A stretch of DNA of 64,000 nt from JAIESQ01 sp964495375 (GCA_964495375.1 CAZBWM010000024.1:8718-72717); one strand, 5' to 3'. Shown: positions 1 to 8,414, numbered from the stretch's first letter. Translations and numbers: made by a program. Notes: generated by a model not told the origin, from the letters alone.

Positions 1-2396
1 CGATTGATGGCCGCTTGTACAAGGTTCGGGGGCTGACCCGGCGCTGCGCCCGTTTCGAACGCGCTATTGGCCAGATCCAACAGCCGGCGCGGCATGCTGG
101 CCGCGTCGATATCGTTGTAGCGCAGCAGCCGTTCCCATTCGGCCGGCGTGAACGGGCTGTCGATGCCGGCCACTTGCGTAGTGCCACCGACCGAGCGACC
201 GCGCTTAGCGCGGCGTGTGAGATCGATATCGTAGGGGCTCGAGAGCTTCTCCGAGATTGAGCTCGCGATATTCCCCTCTCCCATATTGCGATAGATCGCC
301 TGGCCGTGCGTGTCGTAGGCGACCGAGCCATCGCCGTTGAGATCGGGGGGCGTCGAGTAGCTCGTCGCCGGTTTGGTGTCGGGGACCGGCACCGACGTCG
401 GGAAGGGCTGCGTCTCCCAGAAACTGTAAGGCAAATCGAACTGCCGCCAGCGGGCTTGCCAGCCTACGCGAGGATCGAAGGGGATCGACGAAGACAACGT
501 GCCGCCCGGCATCGGGAACGGCAGCAGCGAGGCGTTGGCCGCCCAGAGCTGGGTCTCACCATAGCGACCATCCACGCGCACCGATTGCGACCCTGCCGAC
601 GGCCAGTCGATGGCGTTCGTCGGCCAGCCTTGCAACAGCCGTTGGTACTCGGCCGGGTTAGCGACAAACAACGGACGCAAGTTGATCTCGGCCGGACCGT
701 AGCCCGAACCCTCGGGCAGAATGACGGACGTCGGCGGCGTTCCCCCCGAGCCGGCCGGCGGGAACCGGTAACCGAAATCGGCGCTCGCGCTGGAGTTGGG
801 GAGCGGTAACGGCCAGTTCATCAGGGCCTGAGAAATGATCGCCGGGTCGGACGATGCGCCCGACGCCACGGTGTAGTCGCGGATCATTTCTTGCGACTGC
901 GCGAGGTTGCCGTGCGCGTTGAGGTTCAGCTTGCCATCCTGGTCGAGGCACAAGATCGCCACCAAGGGCTTGATCATCCGCCCGTCGGGGCCCGCCCGCG
1001 GCGGCAAGCCGATATCGACCCAGATGCTGTCGGGGATGCCATCGCCGTCGTTGTCGACGTCCCAGTAGAAAGTGTCGGGGATACCGTCGCCGTTGATGTC
1101 GTCGGGTACGCCGTCGCTGTTGAGATCGAAGGCGCGGCCGCCGAGCACGGGGTCAAAGCCCATGCTGCTCGAATTGCTGCCGGTGAAGTCGGGATGATCG
1201 GCGCCGGGGAAGCCTCCCACGGGACGCATCATCGCGCGGCGCAAGATGCGCTGGGCGGGCACGCCTTGCGTGTTCCAAAGTTGCGCGAACGTCGTGTTGG
1301 TCGGCGCGGGGCTGGTCGGTGGATACGACACTGCGCCGCTGCTGGCGGCCGCGATCCTCTGCATCCAGTAGTGGATCAGCTCGGGGCGGTGCAGCGAGGG
1401 GATCGCGACCGGGGCATCGACCGGCGCGACATTCGGAGCGCTGCCGAGCGGCACCCGCTCGAACCCCAGCAGCATGTCCTGCATGTCGGCCGCGTCGTAT
1501 TCTTCGTCGGCGCCGCCGGGCCCCGCGGGATCCAGATAGAGAGCACTGGGATTGAAGAACTTGGCGTTGGGCAAGAGCGCATACTCGCCGAAGCTGAGCG
1601 GATCGATGGCGCCCAAGAACGGAAAGGTCGAGTCGGTCGCCTGCGGAGTCGACAAAGGAGTCGCAGCGCGCGTCAGCACGCCTTGCATGTTCGAGCCTGT
1701 GTCGAATCCGAAGCCGGTGCCGTTGAACGGCCGCCCATTGACGAGAATGCGATCGCCTTGGGCCAACTGCGTGGCGGCCACCGTGGCGTCGATGTCCTCG
1801 GCCAGCACGGTCATCACGAGCATGTTGGGCTGCGAATCGAAGCTGACAACGCGGAAGCTGTTCCCCTTCAATTGGCCGGTGGTGAAGGTCAACACGCGCC
1901 CCGACATGGCGCCGATCACGGCCGCGACCGCTGGCGGATTGTCGAAACGGACGTAGAACCGCAGCAACTGCCCGTACTGAGACCAGGGCGCTGGTGGCAA
2001 GCCGTTGGAGCTATCCGGAGTTGGAGTCACGGTCCCCAGCAGGCCGTCGTTGCCGTAGATGTCTTCGAACAGGCCGTGAGGGCGAAGCGGCGAATTCGGG
2101 TCGTTGGTGCCGACGAGGATTTGCGACACCGCCCGATCGATCATCGCTTTGGGGAAGTCGATGTTGCGCTCGACGCGCGCGGCGACAACCGACGACTGCT
2201 TATGCGAGTGGGCCACGATCACGAAGGTGACCGTCACCAGCGCGAAGAGCGCCAACAGCGCCATCACGAACAACAGGATGATGCCGTGGCGCGATCGGGC
2301 TAGCGGCGCGCGGCGCGCGTTGCCTCGGTGCTTGCGAGCACGGGGTTGGTCGGCATCACGGGCCGACGTGCGATGATCGTGATTCGAGCGCGACAT
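1..2396 (-). CDS. GspK-like minor pseudopilin, C-terminus beyond window
   Basis: The reading frame starts at ATG 2396, after a GGAAG ribosome site, and runs off the window, so at least 798 residues are present and the C-terminus is missing. The N-terminus is a basic leader of about 37 residues ending in SRHG, followed by one hydrophobic helix (IILLFVMALLALFALVTV). Position +5 after the presumed cleavage is Phe, not Glu. Lack of Glu5 is typical of GspK, the tip pseudopilin. Around residues 415-450 there are Asp-rich calcium-binding-type repeats (DLNSDGVPDD, NGDGIPD, DNDGDGIPD). It is the last visible gene of the pseudopilin operon, 178 bases after its neighbour. The assignment to a GspK-like role rests on the leader, the missing Glu5 and gene order. 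The large ectodomain is not recognised. Confidence 0.7.
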   Translation of the reverse strand, partial: MSRSNHDHRTSARDADQPRARKHRGNARRAPLARSRHGIILLFVMALLALFALVTVTFVIVAHSHKQSSVVAARVERNIDFPKAMIDRAVSQILVGTNDPNSPLRPHGLFEDIYGNDGLLGTVTPTPDSSNGLPPAPWSQYGQLLRFYVRFDNPPAVAAVIGAMSGRVLTFTTGQLKGNSFRVVSFDSQPNMLVMTVLAEDIDATVAATQLAQGDRILVNGRPFNGTGFGFDTGSNMQGVLTRAATPLSTPQATDSTFPFLGAIDPLSFGEYALLPNAKFFNPSALYLDPAGPGGADEEYDAADMQDMLLGFERVPLGSAPNVAPVDAPVAIPSLHRPELIHYWMQRIAAASSGAVSYPPTSPAPTNTTFAQLWNTQGVPAQRILRRAMMRPVGGFPGADHPDFTGSNSSSMGFDPVLGGRAFDLNSDGVPDDINGDGIPDTFYWDVDNDGDGIPDSIWVDIGLPPRAGPDGRMIKPLVAILCLDQDGKLNLNAHGNLAQSQEMIRDYTVASGASSDPAIISQALMNWPLPLPNSSASADFGYRFPPAGSGGTPPTSVILPEGSGYGPAEINLRPLFVANPAEYQRLLQGWPTNAIDWPSAGSQSVRVDGRYGETQLWAANASLLPFPMPGGTLSSSIPFDPRVGWQARWRQFDLPYSFWETQPFPTSVPVPDTKPATSYSTPPDLNGDGSVAYDTHGQAIYRNMGEGNIASSISEKLSSPYDIDLTRRAKRGRSVGGTTQVAGIDSPFTPAEWERLLRYNDIDAASMPRRLLDLANSAFETGAAPGQPPNLVQAAIN

Positions 2397-2545
2397 GATG
2401 CTAACTTCCACTCAGGGCCCCTGGTGGAGAACTCTTCTCTGGCGGCTACAAAAGCGGACGGGGATCATTTCGGCCGCATAACGGCTGGCCACGAGCTCGC
2501 ATTGATTGCCGAATTGATCCCCGTCCCCTGTTGTGTTGCTTCGTT

Positions 2546-2566
2546 GGTGTGCTGCGCACACCCTAC
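2546..2566. repeat. Half copy of the palindromic element (GGTGTGC arm)
   Basis: Plus-strand GGTGTGC-TGC-GCACACC followed by CTAC, between the stop of the GspI/PilV-like gene and the start of the GspK-like gene. It matches one half of the intact element at 62659-62709. The other half (GGTGCGT..ACGCACC) is not seen nearby. Confidence 0.8.
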
Positions 2567-2574
2567 AGGAATAT

Positions 2575-4356
2575 CTACTGCCAACCGTTGGTTCCGTTGA
2601 CTTCGAGCGTGCGTGTGTAGACCCCGATGCAATTCTCCAGCAGCACGGCGTACGACGTCGGTGGACTCCCTGCTACACCGTCCACGTCGACATACTGGAT
2701 GGCGGGGGTCGGGGGATTGCCGATCGACACGACCGGATTCCAATCGGGGCCGACTAACGTGACATCGACTTGCCATTCGGACGATCCGCCGGCCGTGAAC
2801 AGCGTCGGCGTGTTGGCCGTCACCACGCGGTACCACTGGAACACGGCGCGGCGGCTGACGGGTGCCGTCAGCGGGGGATTAAGCGGCGGTTGATTCGGAA
2901 ACGATGCGCCGTAGAAACCGGGCGCCGGAAAGCTCAGTGCGTTGGCCACCTGCTGCGACAGGCACGCCGAGGCATACGTAATCGAGGCTCCGATCGGCGG
3001 CGGGCTCCCCGACGATCCCTCGATCGTCCAGCCCGCCAGCAAGATCCAGGTGTTCGGCCGCACGCGCGGCATGTCGCTCCGCTCGACCGGCGTCGTGGCA
3101 CTGGCGGTCGTCGTGGGCAATCGCAGCCGCACGTCGCCACCTCCCCAGCCGATTCCGCCCGAGAGCATGTCGGCCAGCACGACGCGTTCAGCCGGCGGAG
3201 CGCCGACGCGATCGGCGGCCCGCCACGTCCCCGGTGGCAGCGTGCTGGGCAGAATCAAATCGCGTTTGTAGAAGACGGCGACCGACACCTCGCAGCGGCG
3301 GCGCGAATAGATCGGATTGAGCGCGGTGAGTAGCGTGTCGCTCCCCGGCAGCGGCACGATCGTCGCCATCCAGGAGTAGTCGCCGGCCGATTCCAACCGC
3401 TTGCCAAGGCCAAAGATCGGCTGCGAACGGATCGTGGCATCGGTCGGCTGATCGAACAGGCGATCGTCCTGGATCATGAAGATCCGCTCGGCCAGGGGAT
3501 ACGTCATGGACGGCACCGCCGGAGCGAACTGCGCGTTCGTCCAGCGCCACGCCCGCAGGTTGACGCGTGTCATCCGCGGCGGAGGGAGTGGCAATAGGGC
3601 GAAGGTCGAAACGTCGGCATCGCCGGGGTCGGTCAGAAAGTAAGGGAATGCGCGGCCTGGCCACGTGGCCGGTAGCGCCGGCGTGCCAGCTTGTTGCAGG
3701 GTTAACAAGTTGCGCGTGATGAACAGCGGATCAACGCAGACCGAGTTGCCCAAGTCGAGCGGTGTGGGCAACTGTGGGCACTGTGCGGGATCGGCGTTGT
3801 AGTCGAGGTCGTACCAGATTTGTTGCGGCGCGCCGGGAACGTACTGGCCATTGCTGTCGCGATATTGGGAGGGGAACGGATCGTCGTTGCCCGCGAACGT
3901 CGGATCGTCGACGTGGTTCATCCAGTTGTCGACGCAGGTGATGCCGCGGGCCCGCACGTCGCGCATGGCCAGGCGACCCGCTGCCGAGCTGCGATCGCTT
4001 TTGCCGGCCGCGACGATGTCAGACTGCCCGACCGGCAGCAGGGCCGCGAGCCCCAACAGGCCGACCGACAAAATGAACATGGCGATCAGCACTTCCAGCA
4101 GGCTGATGCCGGAGCGCGAGCAGTTGGGTGGCCCAGCCGCTTGCCGGCGCGCTCGCTCTGCGAGGTAAGAAACATCGGCCGCAGCGACAAGAAACGCTCT
4201 GAAATCGACGTCGCTCCGAGTCGCTACGCCGCATGAATGGTTTCTTGTGCCTGCGGCACCCGGCTGCAAGCAGCCGGGCCACCCGATTGCCTGCGACACC
4301 CGGCTGGTGCGTTTCACGCACCCTACGAAGCGCGATATGAATTGGTTGCCGTGCAT
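2575..4356 (-). CDS. GspI/PilV-like pseudopilin with 83-residue leader
   Basis: This is a minor pseudopilin of 593 residues. Start ATG 4356 lies 2 bases after the stop of the preceding gene, which fits translational coupling. The prepilin-peptidase site is SRSG^ISLLEVLIAM with Glu at +5, followed by a hydrophobic helix ending in ILSVGLLGLAALLP, the usual N-terminus of PilV/GspI. The cleavage site is at residue 83, while ordinary leaders are roughly 6-30 residues. Residues 11-17 (VGCVKRT) are encoded by half of a palindromic repeat (4306-4326), followed by GC-rich hairpins that read GWPGCLQPG. The ectodomain is large and Pro-rich and I cannot assign it to a known fold. A later non-ATG start is possible, but the frame is open throughout and every neighbour in the operon is tightly coupled. 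Confidence 0.8.
   Translation of the reverse strand: MHGNQFISRFVGCVKRTSRVSQAIGWPGCLQPGAAGTRNHSCGVATRSDVDFRAFLVAAADVSYLAERARRQAAGPPNCSRSGISLLEVLIAMFILSVGLLGLAALLPVGQSDIVAAGKSDRSSAAGRLAMRDVRARGITCVDNWMNHVDDPTFAGNDDPFPSQYRDSNGQYVPGAPQQIWYDLDYNADPAQCPQLPTPLDLGNSVCVDPLFITRNLLTLQQAGTPALPATWPGRAFPYFLTDPGDADVSTFALLPLPPPRMTRVNLRAWRWTNAQFAPAVPSMTYPLAERIFMIQDDRLFDQPTDATIRSQPIFGLGKRLESAGDYSWMATIVPLPGSDTLLTALNPIYSRRRCEVSVAVFYKRDLILPSTLPPGTWRAADRVGAPPAERVVLADMLSGGIGWGGGDVRLRLPTTTASATTPVERSDMPRVRPNTWILLAGWTIEGSSGSPPPIGASITYASACLSQQVANALSFPAPGFYGASFPNQPPLNPPLTAPVSRRAVFQWYRVVTANTPTLFTAGGSSEWQVDVTLVGPDWNPVVSIGNPPTPAIQYVDVDGVAGSPPTSYAVLLENCIGVYTRTLEVNGTNGWQ
4306..4326. repeat. Half copy of the palindromic element inside a pseudopilin leader
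   Basis: Plus-strand GGTGCGT-TTC-ACGCACC followed by CTAC. On the minus strand it is read in frame as VGCVKRT, at residues 11-17 of the GspI/PilV-like gene. A second hairpin (CCCGGCTGC..GCAGCCGGG, about 4257-4283) lies next to it. Confidence 0.85.
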
Positions 4357-4358
4357 CG

Positions 4359-5696
4359 CTACCGCCCTCCCAGCGTTTGGCCTTCGACGGCCAGGCGGCG
4401 CGAGTAATTTAGCGCCACGGCAAGTTCGGCGGCGGTCGTAATCGTGGCGGTCGACGGCGGCGTGTTTTCGGTGCTGGTCACCAGCCCGGTGCGCGGGAAG
4501 ATCGTGATCCACAGGCTCGTGGGATCGCGCCAGTTCTCGTTGTTGGCGTTGCCTGCCGCGGGGACCTTTTCGCGCAGGCCGAGCAGAAAGAAGATCGGCG
4601 TGGTCGGCGGCATCGCGTACGGCATGGCTTGTGTTGGGTCGCTGGGGCTTGGGCCCGAGAAGGCGATGCGTTCGACCGTGCCCGCTGGCGAGAACAAGAC
4701 GACGATTGGAATGACGTCGAGCGGAAACTGCGGCTGATTGCCGTTGCCCATATCCAACGGGCAAAAACTGCTGGTGAGGAATGTCGTGGCGAACGTTGTG
4801 CCGGTCGAGGGCGGAGTGGTGCCCGACGAGGCCAGGTCGATCACGATCCGCTCGGGCAGTTGCAAGGGGGGGGCCGAAGTCTTCACCGGCTGGCGGATGA
4901 TTTGGTAAGGAACGCCTAACGGAAAGCTCGGCACAAAGGGCGTGGTTCCGCCGACAGGGACGATCGTCCAAGGATTGGAGTTCGTTGGCGGTGCGAGAAA
5001 GCCCAGCGGATTGGGGGAAATCGTCGTGTCGACCGTGCCACTGAGAATCTGATACTGATGCCCTTGGGTGTTGAACTTGATGGTGTCGCCGATCCGCACG
5101 AGACCGTAGGCCTCGGGGACGGCGCTGCCGGGCGTGCCGAGCGCCATGATGGCTCCACCGCCGAGCCCGCCGGTGACAAACGCCCGCGAGTAGAGCGTGT
5201 CGCCGCTGTAGGGGGGCGGGACTTCGACCTGCCAGAGCGTGAGGCACATCTCAGGCACAGGCACCAGTGGCTGACCGGCTTGGATCAGGGCTTTGGCGCT
5301 GGCGTTGCCGGCGCCGGTGAAGCGCTCGAGCATGACGCCGGTGGCGCGGCCGGTGCGCATGGCGGTGTCGCGCGCTAGGGTGAAGTAGCTGGTCACCTCG
5401 CGGCTGGCTTCGCGCTGGCGACGGCCAGCCAAGGCCGGCGCCAGCACGGGCACGGCCACGGCCGTGAGCATCATCACGATGACGAGCGTGACCAGCAGCT
5501 CGACGAGTGTGAAGCCGGGAGCCTTGTAGGGTGTGCGCAGCACACCGGTATTCGACCTGCCAATGAACTGCGCACTGCTGGACAAGCCAGCAGTGGCACC
5601 CGGAGCCGTTTCCACCGGCAGCAGGCCACGCGTAGCCGTGGTGCGTTTCACGCACCCTACGAGGTCGCCGTTCATGTTGTGCAGTTCACGGCTCAT
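4359..5696 (-). CDS. GspH/FimT-like pseudopilin with 61-residue leader
   Basis: This is a pseudopilin of 445 residues whose ATG at 5696 overlaps the upstream stop as ATGA. The prepilin site APG^FTLVELLVTLVIVMM has Glu at +5. It is followed by RRQREASREVTSYFTLARDTAM, the REA..L...AR pattern of GspH/FimT. The leader is 61 residues because a 135-base repeat (5526-5660, 45 codons) lies in frame between MSRELHNMNGDL and KAPG. Removing it leaves an ordinary leader of about 16 residues. The repeat codes for VGCVKRT at its start and GVLRTPYK at its end. The following gene starts 2 bases after the stop. The fold beyond the pilin helix is typical of large planctomycete pseudopilins, and the substrate or partner is unknown. 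Confidence 0.85.
   Translation of the reverse strand: MSRELHNMNGDLVGCVKRTTATRGLLPVETAPGATAGLSSSAQFIGRSNTGVLRTPYKAPGFTLVELLVTLVIVMMLTAVAVPVLAPALAGRRQREASREVTSYFTLARDTAMRTGRATGVMLERFTGAGNASAKALIQAGQPLVPVPEMCLTLWQVEVPPPYSGDTLYSRAFVTGGLGGGAIMALGTPGSAVPEAYGLVRIGDTIKFNTQGHQYQILSGTVDTTISPNPLGFLAPPTNSNPWTIVPVGGTTPFVPSFPLGVPYQIIRQPVKTSAPPLQLPERIVIDLASSGTTPPSTGTTFATTFLTSSFCPLDMGNGNQPQFPLDVIPIVVLFSPAGTVERIAFSGPSPSDPTQAMPYAMPPTTPIFFLLGLREKVPAAGNANNENWRDPTSLWITIFPRTGLVTSTENTPPSTATITTAAELAVALNYSRRLAVEGQTLGGR
5526..5660. repeat. 135-bp palindromic element in frame in a GspH-like leader
   Basis: The ends are the two hairpins of the family: GTAGGG-TGTGC..GCACACC at 5526-5546 and GGTGCGT..ACGCACC-CTAC at 5640-5660. 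The core carries another hairpin (CACTGCTGG..CCAGCAGTG type, about 5573-5600) of the kind found in the ImuB-like gene. The length is a multiple of three and the frame is open on the minus strand. Confidence 0.9.
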
Positions 5697-7168
5697 TGCG
5701 TCGCGTCGATCTGGTGGTTGGTAATGTTGTCGGCTGCGCTACCGCCGGCGTAATACGGGTCGTTCGTCAGCAGGTTTGTCGGAATGACGGTGCCGCGCTG
5801 ATACGTCTGCGTGCCCGACGCATCGAGGTACGGCAGATACGGATCGCTGAACTCTTGCGACAGGTCGGCCCGCGACTTGAGCAGGAAGTACAGCCCGAAC
5901 GAACCGCGGGCGTCGTTGCGTCCGGTGCCGTCGGGGCCGGCCGAGACGATCAGCGGAAAGATCGAGTAGCCGCGCGGCGCAGGTGCGGCCGAAATGGCGC
6001 CGGCCGCCACGCGATCCACGCCGCGGGGATCGAACGGATCAGGGCTGGTCGCCGGATCGTGCTCGCCCGTTACCGGGTTCACGGGCTGCAACTCCGAATA
6101 AAAGCCGGCCGGCCAGCGGATGAACTCGATCGGGGTGCCCCAGCCGTCGACGAACTCGGGCATGCCGTCCTTATCCGTGTCGGCGACGTCGCGCGTGTGC
6201 CAGGTCTGGCCGTCGGAGTTTTCGTCGCCGAAGCCGGTTGTCATGATCAGATACAGGCACTCGGCTGATTGGAATTGATCGGCGAGCGCGGGGCGGCCGG
6301 TGGCGGGGTCGCCCGTGTAGATGATGTCGATGAGCGGCATGGCCGGGTTCACCGCCTGCACGCGACGCAGATAGGCCATGCGGAGCGCGGGGAAAGTAGG
6401 AAGCTGTGCGCCCGATGGATCGGTCCAGCCGCTCGAATTGCCTAGTAGAGTCGCCCCGGCGGCGCCCTGCGCCGCGAGTTGCGCGCTTTGCATGTTCGTC
6501 CAGAGACTGCGATTGGGTAGGAACAACAGATCGTTGTAGCGATCGGGCAATTCCATCCGCATCAGCTCACGCTGAGCAGCGAGCTTGAGCCCGACGATGC
6601 CGGAGAGCGGGCTTGGCATACCACGATTGGTGGTGGCGCTGGCCTGAAAGTTGTTGGGATCGAAGTAGGTGCCAGGGCGACCGGCGACTGATGTGGCGCC
6701 ATAAAAATCGATCGGCAGGCGCCTGGTGCGGTAGCTATCCCAGCGCGACGAAATCTGCGTGTGGAGCCGAGCGATCAGGCCCTTGGTACGCGAGCGGCGC
6801 GCGACCTCTTGCGCCTGGAAGAGCGCGCCAAGGCCCAGCCCTGCGATGATGCCGATGATCGTGATGACGACCAGCACCTCAATGAGGGTGAAGCCGGGGC
6901 GCTTGTAGGGTGTGCGCAGCACACCGGCACTTGCTCCCCTCTCCCCTCGCGGGAGTGCCCGGACTGCTTTCAGGTCCGGGCCAAAGGGCTCAGCGGTTGG
7001 GGGTGAGGGGGCGTTGCTGATTTCAACGCCGCGCAAGCTGCCTTCACCCTCACCCCGGCCCTCTCCCATCAAGGGAGAGGGAGGAATGCGGGGCGGAGCC
7101 AGTGGCACCCGGTTGGTGCGTTGCACGCACCCAACAAGTTCGGCGTTGATCGAGCCGGCGCGGATCAT
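5693..7168 (-). CDS. GspG-like pseudopilin with 92-residue leader
   Basis: This is a pseudopilin of 491 residues with ATG at 7168, overlapping the upstream stop as ATGA. The prepilin site is KRPG^FTLIEVLVVITIIGIIAG with Glu at +5, followed by a long helix (ARRSRTKGLIARLHTQISS). Near residue 325 it has DKDGMPEFVDGWGTPIEF, which resembles the Asp-x-Trp-Gly-x-Pro calcium site of GspG. Much of the ectodomain is extra to canonical GspG, which is about 140 residues. The leader is 92 residues because of a 231-base composite repeat (6905-7135, 77 codons) whose ends read VGCVQRT and GVLRTPYK and whose middle reads SPLMGEGRGEGEG, a translation of a GGGAGAGGG-type repeat. Only about 15 leader residues are non-repeat. 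Confidence 0.85.
   Translation of the reverse strand: MIRAGSINAELVGCVQRTNRVPLAPPRIPPSPLMGEGRGEGEGSLRGVEISNAPSPPTAEPFGPDLKAVRALPRGERGASAGVLRTPYKRPGFTLIEVLVVITIIGIIAGLGLGALFQAQEVARRSRTKGLIARLHTQISSRWDSYRTRRLPIDFYGATSVAGRPGTYFDPNNFQASATTNRGMPSPLSGIVGLKLAAQRELMRMELPDRYNDLLFLPNRSLWTNMQSAQLAAQGAAGATLLGNSSGWTDPSGAQLPTFPALRMAYLRRVQAVNPAMPLIDIIYTGDPATGRPALADQFQSAECLYLIMTTGFGDENSDGQTWHTRDVADTDKDGMPEFVDGWGTPIEFIRWPAGFYSELQPVNPVTGEHDPATSPDPFDPRGVDRVAAGAISAAPAPRGYSIFPLIVSAGPDGTGRNDARGSFGLYFLLKSRADLSQEFSDPYLPYLDASGTQTYQRGTVIPTNLLTNDPYYAGGSAADNITNHQIDATQ
6905..7135. repeat. 231-bp composite palindromic element in frame in a GspG-like leader
   Basis: The same end hairpins as at 5526-5660 are present: GTAGGG-TGTGC..GCACACC at 6905-6925, and GGTGCGT-TGC-ACGCACC at 7115-7135 followed by CAAC instead of CTAC. 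The core has been enlarged by a second repeat family made of CTCTCCC..GGGAGAGGG hairpins (about 6936-6955 and 7061-7082). Its length is a multiple of three, and it is open on the coding strand. Confidence 0.9.
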
Positions 7169-8265
7169 TCGAACGCGTCTCCCAACGGACCTTGGTAGAA
7201 GTTCGTCAGGTTGTCGTTCTCTTGCTCGACGAAGCCCATACCCGAAGGGTGATACTCCAGCGGAAAGAACGGGACCGCCGTGGTCATCTTGTCCGGCGTC
7301 ATGTTCGGGTTATAGAACCCGTCGAGTCCGGCGGAGACGATCTGAAAAGCTTGCGACTTCTGCCAGGTGAGCAAGGGCTTGCCGGTCGGCGGGCCTTCGT
7401 TCGCATAGGGGGCCACAGCTCCCCAGGTCGACGCGTTGGTGGCCAGCGCCAGCTGATCGGGAGCAATTTGCGACGTGAAGCTGCTTGGGCCAGTCTGCGG
7501 GTAGCAAACACCAAGCGGATAAACGAGGTTGTCGAAGTAGACGAGTGGCGGGCCCAGGTCGGCTTCCTTGGCGCCGGCCTGCAGATACTCCCACCAGCCA
7601 TCGCGATCGCGATCAACCAGGCGAGACGGTTGAAAAGGAAACACCGGCGTGCTGCGCCCGGTAAGAGTGTTGGGATCGGCGGGGTTGATCACCATATTCT
7701 GCGGATCGAGAAACGGGCTCGTGGCGTCGGCGCGGAAGCCGGCCAGCTTGTTCTCGGCCATGGCGTTCGGGATGCCGCCGAGCCAGAAGACGAGGGTTTC
7801 GGCCGGGTCGAGATTCTCAATGTCGAGGCCGCCGTCGCTGGCGCCGCCGCCGGCCGTGCCCGAGGCCGTGAGCGTGATGGCGCCGGGGGTGAGACCGTTG
7901 GCGGCTGCCACGAGCCCCCGTGTCGAGAGCGAGACTTGGGAACGCATGCCAGCGTAGCCACCGTTGAAGCGGGGAAACCGTTTCGCGAGGAACTTGGTGA
8001 TGCGTTGCTGCTTTTGCTGGGGTGTTTCGTCGATGAAGCGTCCCCAGGTGGGCGGATAAGCGCCGCCGGCATCGTTCTTGAAGGTTTCCACGGCTGTGTT
8101 GAGTTGATCGATCTCGCTGAGGATGCGCGCGCGCCGCGCGGCCATCAGCGCTTTGTTGGCCGCGAAGCCGAGGATCGTGGCCAGGATGCCGATCAAAAAG
8201 ATGACCATCAACAGTTCGATGAGCGTGAAGCCGGCGCGGCGGTGGCGGGTCGTCGGCGCTTTCAT
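7165..8265 (-). CDS. GspG-like pseudopilin, first of the pseudopilin genes
   Basis: This is a pseudopilin of 366 residues. ATG 8265 follows AAAGGA with about 10 bases of spacing. An earlier in-frame start would be 13 codons upstream. The leader is short and ordinary (MKAPTTRHRRAG), then FTLIELLMVIFLIGILATILG with Glu at +5, followed by an amphipathic helix (ANKALMAARRARILSEIDQL). This is the only complete pseudopilin in the operon with no repeat in its leader. It is about twice the usual GspG length. The DRDGWWEY stretch near residue 215 may be a cation site. It overlaps the next gene as ATGA. It may be the major pseudopilin, being first and after a strong hairpin, but that is inference. Confidence 0.85.
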   Translation of the reverse strand: MKAPTTRHRRAGFTLIELLMVIFLIGILATILGFAANKALMAARRARILSEIDQLNTAVETFKNDAGGAYPPTWGRFIDETPQQKQQRITKFLAKRFPRFNGGYAGMRSQVSLSTRGLVAAANGLTPGAITLTASGTAGGGASDGGLDIENLDPAETLVFWLGGIPNAMAENKLAGFRADATSPFLDPQNMVINPADPNTLTGRSTPVFPFQPSRLVDRDRDGWWEYLQAGAKEADLGPPLVYFDNLVYPLGVCYPQTGPSSFTSQIAPDQLALATNASTWGAVAPYANEGPPTGKPLLTWQKSQAFQIVSAGLDGFYNPNMTPDKMTTAVPFFPLEYHPSGMGFVEQENDNLTNFYQGPLGDAFE

Positions 8266-8327
8266 GGTGTCGAAGTCCTTTCGGTCCGTCAGTGATGCGA
8301 GCAACGCGGAGTACGCGCGTTGTGTCT

Positions 8328-8394
8328 AAGCCCAGGGAAGACTGGTTGAGTCGTTCCCTCATCGTGGGATTCCGTTCCAGTCTTCCCTGGGCTT
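8328..8394. other. 18-bp perfect inverted repeat between gspF and the pseudopilins
   Basis: The arms AAGCCCAGGGAAGACTGG (8328-8345) and its complement (8377-8394) are perfect, with a 31-base loop containing a smaller hairpin (TTCCCTC..GTGGGA). No T-run follows on either strand, so it is not a standard intrinsic terminator. It may be an RNA-processing or stabilising hairpin separating the export machinery from the pseudopilin genes. The AAGCCCAGG arm start also occurs in the terminator at 40447. Confidence 0.8.
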
Positions 8395-8414
8395 TGTGAT
8401 GTTAACTTTTCCTC

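Noticed and set aside
891..2303. Long plus-strand open frame of 470 codons
   Set aside because: It lies opposite the GspK-like gene and reads as Arg/Gly/Val-rich sequence without any motif; high GC content keeps antisense frames open.
2575..5247. Start of the GspI/PilV-like gene at 5247
   Set aside because: The upstream part overlaps the GspH-like gene in another frame. ATG 4356 lies two bases after the previous stop, in line with the coupled operon.
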